DNA of 11,612 nt from Acidobacteriota bacterium (GTDB lineage: Bacteria > Acidobacteriota > UBA6911 > JACQSX01). Made by a program: the position numbers and the translations under genes. Below, one piece after another: positions 5,190 to 11,612 of this stretch. How positions within the stretch are numbered: position 1 is the stretch's first letter; every line of letters starts with the position of its first letter. Location: NCBI GenBank assembly GCA_016199665.1, contig JACQGG010000059.1, positions 1 to 11,612 of the forward strand, read 5' to 3'. The notes beneath the pieces were generated by a model. The model searched no databases and was not told the DNA's origin. It saw only the letters and a list, made by a program, of their open reading frames with translations.

Positions 5190-6965
5190 TCAAGCGTCAA
5201 TTTTCAGATGAAGCTCTTTCAGTTGCTCCGCGTCGACTTCGGAAGGGGAATCGGTCATCAGGCAGGAGGCCCTCGCCGTCTTGGGAAACGCAATAACCTC
5301 GCGAATCGACTTCTCACCCGCCAGGAGCATGACCATGCGGTCCAGGCCAAGCGCGATTCCCCCGTGCGGCGGGGTTCCGTACTGCAGCGCTTCCAGGAAA
5401 AATCCAAACTTCTTGTCCGCTTCCGCCGGCGTCAGGCCCAGCGCTTTAAACACCTGTCGTTGAACATCCTGACGGTGATTTCGGAGGGATCCGCCGCCGA
5501 TTTCCGTTCCATTGAGCACCAAGTCGTAAGCCCTGGCGCGAACCTTGCCGGGTTCCGACGCGAGCAGATCGACATCGCTGTCGGCGGGACTGGTAAATGG
5601 ATGGTGGCAGGCGAAGTACCTCTTCTCCTTCTCATCATATTCCAGCAGCGGAAAATCATGCACCCACAGGAAATGCTGCTGTTCCTCCGGAATGAGTCTT
5701 TCCTGGCGCGCCAGCAGCAGGCGCAACGCTCCCAGACTCTCCTCTACGACCCGCGTCCGGCCCCCGATCAGCAACAGCAGCGAGCCGTCGGCGGCGCCGG
5801 CTTTCTGCACCACATTCTCCAGCTCGCTGCGGCTGACCGCTTTGGGCAGCGAGCTTTTCAGACCCTCTTCCCTCTTTATCCAGGCCAGCCCGCTGGCGCC
5901 AAGCTGCTTCACATACTCGCCAAGATCGTCCGTCTGTTTTCGCGAATACGCAGCCCCTCCCGCCAATGAAATGCATTTGACAGAGCCGCCCGACTGAACC
6001 GCTTCCTGGAAGCCTCGAAACTGGCTGGCGGCGAACTGCCGGCTCACGTCGGCCAGTTCCATACCGAAACGGGTGTCCGGCTTGTCGGAGCCGTAGCGGG
6101 CCATCGCTTCGCCGTAGGTAATGCGCCTGAAAGGCGCAACCACGGAGATTCCAGCCACGGCAAATATCCGGCTCATCATCTGTTCAACCAAATCAAACAA
6201 TGTTTCCGGCTGCATAAAGGACATCTCGATGTCCACCTGAGTGAACTCCGGCTGTCGATCCGCACGGAGATCCTCGTCGCGGAAGCAGCGGACAATCTGA
6301 AAGTATTTGTCAAAGCCGGAGACCATCAGCAGTTGCTTGAAAAGCTGCGGCGACTGTGGCAGGGCAAAGAACTTCCCCGTGTGCAGCCGGCTTGGCACAA
6401 GGTAGTCGCGGGCTCCTTCGGGCGTCGATTTGGTCAGCACCGGAGTCTCCACCTCAAGAAAGCCCCGTTCGTTGAGGAATTGACGAATACTGAAGGTCAC
6501 CTGGTGTCGCAACCGCATGTTTCTTTGGAGCCTGCCGCGGCGCAGATCCAGATAACGATACTTCAACCGCATATCCTCGGAGGCCTGCGAGTCTTCATTG
6601 ATCGGAAACGGCGGCGTCTTGGCGCTGTTTAAGATCCGGATCGCGCCGGCAAGCACTTCAATCTCTCCCGTGGGGATCGCCGGATTAACTGTTTCAAGCG
6701 AGCGATGCGAGACTTGGCCCTGGACGCCCAGAACATATTCGGGCCGGATCTGCTTGGATTTTTCCAGAAGGTCTTCGGCTCCCCCGGCGCGCACCACGAC
6801 CTGCGTGATCCCTTGCCGGTCACGCAGGTCGATAAAAACCAGGCCGCCCAAATCCCGGATCCGGTCCACCCAGCCGAACAAGGTGACCCGGGTTCCCGCC
6901 GCGCCCACTCCCAGTTCGCCGCAGGAATGGGACCGCCTCCAGTGACCCATCGAGTCCAGCGTCAC
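5190..6965 (-). CDS. aspS: Aspartyl-tRNA synthetase
   Basis: Class II synthetase that charges tRNA-Asp. It has 591 residues, the typical bacterial length. An OB-fold anticodon-binding domain comes first (GWVDRIRDLGGLVFIDLRDR, 31-50). The catalytic core contains QSPQLFKQLLM (204-214) and motif 2 FRDEDLRADRQPEFTQVDIE (228-247). The bacterial GAD insertion follows (about 290-420), then GTEIGGGSLRNH (486-497) and motif 3 GIALGLDRM (536-544). I chose the GTG at 6965: GAGGGA (6978-6973) sits seven bases upstream, and the residues LDSMGHWRRSHSCGEL resemble the start of related enzymes. The ATG at 6950 would leave 22 bases to that site, and the frame upstream runs into hisS. The gap to the hisS stop is 13 bases, so the two are co-transcribed. 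Leu39 in RDLGG is the residue type of tRNA-Asp-specific enzymes rather than the His seen in broad-specificity ones. Confidence 0.97.
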   Translation of the reverse strand: MTLDSMGHWRRSHSCGELGVGAAGTRVTLFGWVDRIRDLGGLVFIDLRDRQGITQVVVRAGGAEDLLEKSKQIRPEYVLGVQGQVSHRSLETVNPAIPTGEIEVLAGAIRILNSAKTPPFPINEDSQASEDMRLKYRYLDLRRGRLQRNMRLRHQVTFSIRQFLNERGFLEVETPVLTKSTPEGARDYLVPSRLHTGKFFALPQSPQLFKQLLMVSGFDKYFQIVRCFRDEDLRADRQPEFTQVDIEMSFMQPETLFDLVEQMMSRIFAVAGISVVAPFRRITYGEAMARYGSDKPDTRFGMELADVSRQFAASQFRGFQEAVQSGGSVKCISLAGGAAYSRKQTDDLGEYVKQLGASGLAWIKREEGLKSSLPKAVSRSELENVVQKAGAADGSLLLLIGGRTRVVEESLGALRLLLARQERLIPEEQQHFLWVHDFPLLEYDEKEKRYFACHHPFTSPADSDVDLLASEPGKVRARAYDLVLNGTEIGGGSLRNHRQDVQRQVFKALGLTPAEADKKFGFFLEALQYGTPPHGGIALGLDRMVMLLAGEKSIREVIAFPKTARASCLMTDSPSEVDAEQLKELHLKIDA

Positions 6966-6978
6966 ATTCGTTTCCCTC

Positions 6979-8232
6979 TTATTCACGGGTTCGAATCCAG
7001 CCCAGCAGAGATTCGATATCCGACGAGATCGCCGTCTGCGAGCCGGTTCGCATGTTCCTGCACTGTATTTCCTTCCGTTGCAGCTCATCCAGGCCAAAGA
7101 TGAGGGCAAAAGGGATTCCCAATCGGTCGGCCTGCCGCAGTTGCGCCTTGAGACTTCTGCTCTCAAACTCCAGGAACGTCGGTACGCCCTGGCGCCTCAA
7201 CCTGGCAGCCAGGGCGACGGCATATTCGGAGCATTCCGGGCCTAGAGGCGCCAGATAGATCTGCAGTCTTCCTCCGGAATAATCCTTTTCCGGCAAAGCC
7301 AGAACGAACCGCTCCTGGCCCAAAGCAAAGCCAAAGCCGCAAACCTCCGGCCCTCCGATGCATTGGGACAAGCCATCATAGCGGCCGCCGCCCACCAGGG
7401 CATTCTGGGCCCCCAGATGGTCGCTGGTGATTTCAAAAGTGGTCTTTTCGTAATAGTCCAGCCCGCGGACCAGCCTGGAGTTGATCTGATAGCGAATCTC
7501 CTGCTTCTCCAGAGCTTTTCGCACTGCCAAAAAGTGATCCCGGCAGACCTCACAGAGGGAGTCCACAGTTGAGGGAAGCGTATTGATATACGGCTGGTCT
7601 TCCTCCACCTTGCAATCGAGCACGCGCAGCGGGTTGGTCGCAGCGCGGCGATTACAGTCGCCGCACAGGCGCGGCAGGATGCCGGCAATCTTTTCGCGCA
7701 AGGCGGCAAGATACTGCGGCCGGCACTGATGGCAGCCGATCGAATTAATCTGCACCTGATAGGAGAGGATCTCCACTTCTTGCAGGAACTGAACCAGCAT
7801 TTCTATCACCTCGGCGTCGACGTCGGGGCTGTCCGAGCCAAGGACTTCCGCCCCGATTTGATAAAACTGCCGAAAGCGTCCCTTCTGGGGGCGTTCGTAG
7901 CGAAACATCGGCCCCATGTAGAACAATTTGGTGGCGCCGGAACCGGCAAACAGGTTGTTCTCAATGCAGGCCCGCACCACCGGCGCCGTCCCCTCCGGGC
8001 GCAGCGTCAGCGATTTTTCACCCTTGTCGATGAACGTGTACATCTCCTTCTGCACTATGTCCGTTTCCGTACCAATGCTGCGGGAAAACAGCTCGGTTTC
8101 CTCGAAAATCGGAGTGCGTATTTCCGAATAGCCGTAGCGCGCAAAGAGGTCGCGGGCCTTCTGCTCCAGAAACTGCCATTTCTCAATCTGGCCGGGCAGG
8201 AGATCCTGCGTACCTTTTATCCGATGGATCAT
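6979..8232 (-). CDS. hisS: Histidyl-tRNA synthetase
   Basis: Class II synthetase that charges tRNA-His; 417 residues from the chosen start. The N-terminus MIHRIKGTQDLLP is the standard HisRS opening. TLRPEGTAPVVRA (76-88) and the motif 2 region FYMGPMFRYERPQKGRFRQF (104-123) follow. Next are the family signatures LVRGLDYYEKTTFE (254-267) and ALVGGGRYDGL (278-288), then motif 3 CGFGFALGQERF (298-309), and a C-terminal anticodon-binding domain (about 322-417). A cysteine group in the insertion (C167, C170, C190, C193) could bind zinc. The ATG at 8232 has AGG six bases upstream and fits the family alignment. An in-frame ATG at 8316 also has a purine-rich site (AGGGGG) and would add 28 residues with no family counterpart, so it is less likely. 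First gene of the operon with aspS and mutL. Confidence 0.96.
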   Translation of the reverse strand: MIHRIKGTQDLLPGQIEKWQFLEQKARDLFARYGYSEIRTPIFEETELFSRSIGTETDIVQKEMYTFIDKGEKSLTLRPEGTAPVVRACIENNLFAGSGATKLFYMGPMFRYERPQKGRFRQFYQIGAEVLGSDSPDVDAEVIEMLVQFLQEVEILSYQVQINSIGCHQCRPQYLAALREKIAGILPRLCGDCNRRAATNPLRVLDCKVEEDQPYINTLPSTVDSLCEVCRDHFLAVRKALEKQEIRYQINSRLVRGLDYYEKTTFEITSDHLGAQNALVGGGRYDGLSQCIGGPEVCGFGFALGQERFVLALPEKDYSGGRLQIYLAPLGPECSEYAVALAARLRRQGVPTFLEFESRSLKAQLRQADRLGIPFALIFGLDELQRKEIQCRNMRTGSQTAISSDIESLLGWIRTRE

Positions 8233-8349
8233 TTCTTGCCTGGGACGCAGCCAAACGCCGGAGGATTCAAGTGCGGCCAACCGCGCTCGAAGCTCCAGCG
8301 GTCGGCGCCGGGTCATCTTCCAACCCCCTGTTCAACGAACAAAATCGTC

Positions 8350-8358
8350 ATTATAGCA
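8350..8358 (-). promoter_or_regulatory. Extended -10 promoter for hisS-aspS-mutL
   Basis: The minus strand reads TGCTATAAT: a perfect TATAAT with the TGn extension. No clear TTGACA lies at the usual distance, which fits an extended -10 promoter. Transcription would start near 8343, giving a leader of about 110 bases before the hisS ATG. The expected start also lies upstream of the alternative ATG at 8316. Confidence 0.55.
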
Positions 8359-8509
8359 GGACCCTGGTGCGGAATCGCCAGATCGGCGCTTATCCGCTGA
8401 TCTTGACTTTACCCGGGGCCGGCGCGGGAAACGCTCCGCCCAAACTCCGCGGCCTCCGCCTCTTGGCGCGGCCATCTTGCGCCAGAATGAGACGCTTAGG
8501 CTTCAGAGG

Positions 8510-8539
8510 CTGAAAGCTGACTACTGAAAGCTGAAAGCT
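8510..8539 (+). repeat. Heptamer tandem repeat (CTGAAAG)n
   Basis: CTGAAAGCT occurs at 8510-8518, 8524-8532 and 8531-8539. Read in steps of seven, the tract is CTGAAAG, CTGACTA, CTGAAAG, CTGAAAG, CT, so four units with the second one degenerate. It is intergenic, about 150 bases before the propeller-protein start. Confidence 0.6.
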
Positions 8540-8584
8540 CGTGCCGATCTCGTCCGGAAAATTTCAAATATGTTTGGTTAGGCA

Positions 8585-8614
8585 TTGACAACCTGCTCTG
8601 ATCTCTCCCACAAT
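8585..8614 (+). promoter_or_regulatory. Possible sigma-70-type promoter for the propeller-protein gene
   Basis: A perfect TTGACA at 8585-8590 and CACAAT at 8609-8614 (four of six matches to TATAAT) are separated by 18 bases. This would give a 5' leader of about 70 bases before the ATG at 8693. Confidence 0.45.
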
Positions 8615-8692
8615 GACCGCAATCCCGGATCAGTCGGATCCAAAGCTGTTATGACCGGCGTTATTTGTGTCTTTTGGAAGAAGGAGACTCTC

Positions 8693-10381
8693 ATGATAAC
8701 AAGGCGTTTTGTGGTGATGGCGGCCCTCACGAGTCTGGCGCTGTTGTATGTTCGGCCGGAGGTTTCCGGGCCTGCTGCTTTGGAGGGTCAGGTCAGCTCG
8801 ACGGAAGAAGGCTTCATGGAGGGCGTGCTGGTCAGCGCCCAGCGAGCCGGCTCCACGGTTAGCGTGACGGTGGTGAGCGATGCGCAAGGTCGCTACAACT
8901 TTCCCCAGAACCGCCTGCAGCCGGGCCGGCACTTTTTGAGCATCCGGGCGGTCGGCTATGAGTTGAATGAACCACGAGAGGTGGAAGTTACGGCACAGAC
9001 AACCCGGCTCGATGTGAAACTGCACAAGGTGCAAAACCTCGCGCCGCAGCTCACCAACGCGGAATGGCAACTGAGCATGCCCGGCACAGACGAACAAAAG
9101 CGCCTTTTGCTGAACTGCCGCGGCTGCCACACTTTTCAGCGCATTGTATCCTCTCGCCACACCCCAGACGAATGGATGGAGATCCTCCCGCAGATGAACG
9201 ATTACTACGTCCCGGGACGCCGCCAACGCCCGCGCGCCGACGGAGGGAGTCTATTCGGGGGTAATCTCGGCATGGAGCAGATGGCCGGAAGTCCGGAAAA
9301 ATTAAGAATTCGGGCCGAATATTTGAGCTCCATCAACCTGAGTTCAGTTTCCAGGTGGGAATATCCGCTCAAAACGCTGCCCCGTCCCAAGGGACGAGCG
9401 ACGCGAGTGATTATCACCGAGTATGATCTGCCGCGCCCGGACGGCGAGCCCCACGACGTGATGACCGACTCGACGGGGATGGTCTGGTATTCCGATTTCA
9501 AGAAAGACATCATGGGGAGACTTGACCCAAAGACAGCCGAAACCGTCGAATACCCGACTCCCACGCCCAAGCCGAGCAACGCGCAAGGTATTAATGATGT
9601 GGAGCTGGACAAAGACGAAAACATCTGGCTTGGCACCATGCGTCAAGGCTCCTTTGTGAGATTCGACAGGAAGACGGAGAAGTTCCAACTGTGGCGCCTC
9701 CCCAAGGAAGTGGACAACGATCGGTCGCAACTGGCGATGGTAAACCCGCGGCAGTCGCACGTGGACGGGAAGGTATGGTCGAACAACGTGGGGCGCCGGG
9801 GCATCCAGCGGTTGGATGTCTCGTCAGGCCAGATTGATACGGTCAACCCCTACGAGGAACTGTACCAGCGGGTGGGCAAAACCGTGACGCACTCCGTTTA
9901 CGGCATCGCGGTCGATTCGAAAAACAACTTGTACTTCATGGACCATGGCGGCGAAGAATACATTGGAAGGGTGGATGCAAAAACCTTGAAGGTCACACTC
10001 TGGCCAACCCCTACCCCCCATTCGGCTCCTCGCCGGGGCCAAATGGACTCTCAGGACCGGCTCTGGTTTGCCGAGGACCACGCCAACAAGATCGCAATGT
10101 TCGATCCCCGAACAGAAAAGATCCAGGAATGGACTCTTCCCACTCCATGGACCAACCCCTACGATGTGATGCTGGACAAAAACGGCGAAGCATGGACCGG
10201 GGGGATGAGCACCGATCGAGTCGTGCGGCTGGATCCAAAGACCGGGCAGTTCACGGAGTATCTCCTTCCCCGGTCCACCAACATTAGGCGGGTGCATGTG
10301 GACAATTCCACCACTCCGGTGACTTTTTGGGTAGGCAGCAACCACGGCTCTTCGGTCATCAGGCTGGAGCCGCTCGACTAG
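8693..10381 (+). CDS. Secreted carboxypeptidase-regulatory-like / cytochrome c / streptogramin-lyase-type propeller protein
   Basis: A 562-residue exported protein of three parts. Residues 1-29 form a signal peptide (basic MITRR, then a hydrophobic core). Residues 30-113 are a carboxypeptidase regulatory-like beta sandwich (ALEGQV, SDAQGRYNF, LQPGRHFLSIRAVGYE), thought to bind carbohydrate or peptide. Residues 120-220 hold a c-type haem site, CRGCH (142-146), then TPDEWMEILPQM with possible axial Met residues, and a closing helix LRIRAEYLSSINL as in cytochrome c domains. From about 240 on come repeated blades such as PHDVMTDSTGMVWYSD, RLWFAEDHANKI and NPYDVMLDKNGEAW, which resemble the Vgb (streptogramin B lyase) propeller. 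The start at 8693 has AAGGAG six bases upstream and sets the signal peptide. True lyase activity is unproven; I could not place the catalytic histidines. A periplasmic redox or sensing role is an inference. It converges on a TonB-dependent receptor gene. Confidence 0.85.
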   Translation: MITRRFVVMAALTSLALLYVRPEVSGPAALEGQVSSTEEGFMEGVLVSAQRAGSTVSVTVVSDAQGRYNFPQNRLQPGRHFLSIRAVGYELNEPREVEVTAQTTRLDVKLHKVQNLAPQLTNAEWQLSMPGTDEQKRLLLNCRGCHTFQRIVSSRHTPDEWMEILPQMNDYYVPGRRQRPRADGGSLFGGNLGMEQMAGSPEKLRIRAEYLSSINLSSVSRWEYPLKTLPRPKGRATRVIITEYDLPRPDGEPHDVMTDSTGMVWYSDFKKDIMGRLDPKTAETVEYPTPTPKPSNAQGINDVELDKDENIWLGTMRQGSFVRFDRKTEKFQLWRLPKEVDNDRSQLAMVNPRQSHVDGKVWSNNVGRRGIQRLDVSSGQIDTVNPYEELYQRVGKTVTHSVYGIAVDSKNNLYFMDHGGEEYIGRVDAKTLKVTLWPTPTPHSAPRRGQMDSQDRLWFAEDHANKIAMFDPRTEKIQEWTLPTPWTNPYDVMLDKNGEAWTGGMSTDRVVRLDPKTGQFTEYLLPRSTNIRRVHVDNSTTPVTFWVGSNHGSSVIRLEPLD

Positions 10382-10397
10382 CGAAAGGGCGCGTACC

Positions 10398-10426
10398 TGT
10401 GGAGACGCGCCTGGCGCGTCTCCACA
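10398..10426. terminator. Perfect 14-bp hairpin between convergent genes
   Basis: TGTGGAGACGCGCC (10398-10411) and GGCGCGTCTCCACA (10413-10426) are exact reverse complements around a single T (an unpaired loop of at least three bases in practice). The palindrome sits 17 bases after the propeller-protein stop and 37 bases from the receptor stop, well placed to act as a bidirectional terminator. No T-run follows on either strand, so it may instead be a dispersed REP-like palindrome. Confidence 0.5.
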
Positions 10427-10463
10427 AGTTGCAGTGGCCCGGACGCGGCGCCGGCCACGAGTG

Positions 10464-11612
10464 CTAAAAGCTGACCTTTAAGCCAAATTGAATCTGCCGT
10501 GAGGTGGTCGTCGTCGCCGTCAGACGTGCAGCGGAAAGCGCCGGGACTCCGCTAGCGTTAAAAATGTTGAGAAGTCCGGTTCCCGGAGGCCTGGGCGCCT
10601 GGAAGTTGGCGCGATTAAAGATATTGAAAAACTCAGCCCGAAAACTCACATTTCCCGTCTCAGCAACAGAAAAATCCTTCCGCAGAGAGAAATCAAAGTC
10701 AATCAGACCGGGACCGATGATTGTGTTTCTTCCCAAGTTGCCGTAGAAGCCAGGCGTTGCCGCCTCGAAGGAAGAAATATCAAAATAGCCGTCGGCATTT
10801 TGAGGATGGACAGGATTAGAATCGGCTCCCGGGCGGAGGTTAGGCCGTTCGCCGGACGTGACCGTATCCCGATTGCGATCCCCGGCAACTCCCACAGAAA
10901 AAGGCGCGCCTGAGGCCAGTTTCACGATCCCGCCCAGATTCCACCCCTGCACCAATTGTCCCGCCACGCCCGCCAAACTCCCTCCTGCAGGAAGCTCGTA
11001 ATTGTAGCTGGCCGAGAAATTGTGCTGCGCGTCAAAATCCGAACGCGCGTTATCCCGGCTCCGGTCGAAGAGATCGTAGGACTGGGTTATCGTTGCGCCA
11101 AACGTGTTTGCGCGCGCCAATGACATCTGATCCATGGATTTTGAAAAGGTATAAGACACTTGGAATTGAAGCCCGCGGCTCAGGTTCTTGCTCAACCCAG
11201 CCAGCAGCGCATCATAATGACCCGTGGCATCGACATTCCAAACCACCATGTCTGAAAAATTCCTGTTGGGCCTTGCCAGCCCCGCCCGAAAGAACTTTTG
11301 CCCATTTATGATTTCCGGGGTCGGGACATTGACCTGTCGCGGCCGTATCAGCTTAACGTGTTTGGCCCCCGCATAACCCACCGTGATCACCAGGTTGGGC
11401 GCAATCTCGCGCTGGATATTCAAGTTATACTGCATGGAGTAAGGAGTGCCGAAATCGTAGTTGATCGTCCTTGCAGTCGGTATGGAGCCTCTCAGCACTT
11501 CCTCGGACATGAACGGAAACGGCACTGGGTCCCCCAAGCTGCGTTGCACAACGCCGATTGGAGAAAAAGGCGTTGCGAACAGAATCGTGGCCTGGATGAC
11601 GTCCAGAATGAC
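10464..11612 (-). CDS. TonB-dependent receptor, C-terminal part (runs off the window)
   Basis: The frame is open to the window edge with no stop, so these 382 residues are the C-terminal part of a larger protein whose N-terminus lies beyond 11612; a GTG at 11549 is internal. It is an outer-membrane beta-barrel. Alternating amphipathic strands appear throughout, for example PYSMQYNLNIQREIAPNLVITVGYAG, LQFQVSYTFSKS, DFDAQHNFSASYNYELP and NVSFRAEFFNIFNRANF, and the protein ends in FGLKVSF with the C-terminal Phe needed for barrel assembly. These features match the large Oar-like receptors with an N-terminal carboxypeptidase-regulatory domain that are numerous in Acidobacteriota; that domain and the plug would be outside this window. 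Such receptors take up large substrates using TonB energy, or act as adhesins; the substrate here is unknown. Its gene converges with the propeller-protein gene. Confidence 0.88.
   Translation of the reverse strand, partial: VILDVIQATILFATPFSPIGVVQRSLGDPVPFPFMSEEVLRGSIPTARTINYDFGTPYSMQYNLNIQREIAPNLVITVGYAGAKHVKLIRPRQVNVPTPEIINGQKFFRAGLARPNRNFSDMVVWNVDATGHYDALLAGLSKNLSRGLQFQVSYTFSKSMDQMSLARANTFGATITQSYDLFDRSRDNARSDFDAQHNFSASYNYELPAGGSLAGVAGQLVQGWNLGGIVKLASGAPFSVGVAGDRNRDTVTSGERPNLRPGADSNPVHPQNADGYFDISSFEAATPGFYGNLGRNTIIGPGLIDFDFSLRKDFSVAETGNVSFRAEFFNIFNRANFQAPRPPGTGLLNIFNASGVPALSAARLTATTTTSRQIQFGLKVSF

Larger units (their letters stand above)
8233..8692. other. Divergent spacer between hisS and the propeller-protein gene
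   Basis: About 460 bases without a convincing gene. On the minus strand it holds the hisS leader and an extended -10 element. On the plus strand it holds a TTGACA-led promoter and the ribosome site for the gene at 8693. A short heptamer repeat tract lies at 8510-8539. Frames across 8271-8513 have no ribosome site and look non-coding. Confidence 0.6.

Noticed and set aside
3402..5969. Plus-strand open frame of 855 codons opposite mutL and aspS
   Set aside because: It is antisense to two certain genes, crosses their junction, has no recognisable domain, and is the usual result of high GC in third codon positions.
8585..8692. Earlier TTG start for the propeller protein
   Set aside because: It coincides with the likely -35 hexamer; the ATG at 8693 has a strong ribosome site and begins a proper signal peptide.
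8630..9226. Minus-strand frame of 198 codons opposite the propeller gene
   Set aside because: It is a shadow of the coding strand, with no ribosome site or domain.
11547..11549. GTG as the start of the TonB-dependent receptor gene
   Set aside because: The frame stays open to the window edge with barrel-like sequence, so the GTG is an internal valine codon.

Overview
This 11.6 kb stretch looks like chromosomal DNA from a GC-rich, Gram-negative bacterium, most likely an acidobacterium of the Solibacter/Bryobacter type. That placement is an inference from gene content. The window ends in the C-terminal half of a TonB-dependent receptor of the style that is very abundant in that group, and it carries a secreted carboxypeptidase-regulatory-like / cytochrome c / streptogramin-lyase-type propeller protein. 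Its intergenic spaces hold GC-rich palindromic repeats. The MutL has the endonuclease motifs typical of bacteria without MutH.

Layout. Positions 1-212 hold two inverted copies of a palindromic repeat, followed by a plus-strand family 2 glycosyltransferase (213-1034). Next is a small coiled-coil protein (1150-1353) and, in the same frame after its stop, what looks like the broken C-terminal end of a Mut7-C RNase (to 1572). All genes from 1610 to 8232 lie on the minus strand. Read in transcription order they are hisS, aspS and mutL, a tight operon with gaps of 13 and 21 bases. Then comes a repeat-filled spacer of about 440 bases, mutM, and a small protein of unknown function that has its own likely promoter. 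After a divergent spacer (8233-8692) carrying promoters for both directions, the plus-strand propeller protein (8693-10381) runs into the minus-strand TonB-dependent receptor. A perfect 14-bp hairpin sits between these two convergent genes.

How the genes fit together. hisS and aspS charge tRNA-His and tRNA-Asp. mutL is the mismatch-repair coordinator and probable nicking enzyme, and mutM removes oxidised purines, so translation and DNA-repair housekeeping genes sit together on the minus strand. The two genes on the right are envelope proteins: a secreted, probably haem-binding propeller protein and an outer-membrane receptor. The left edge is more accessory in character: a glycosyltransferase, a small orphan protein, a gene relic and repeats.

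No CRISPR array, insertion sequence, tRNA, rRNA or riboswitch was recognised. The most unusual items are the three-part secreted haem/propeller protein, the Mut7-C relic and the dispersed repeat family.
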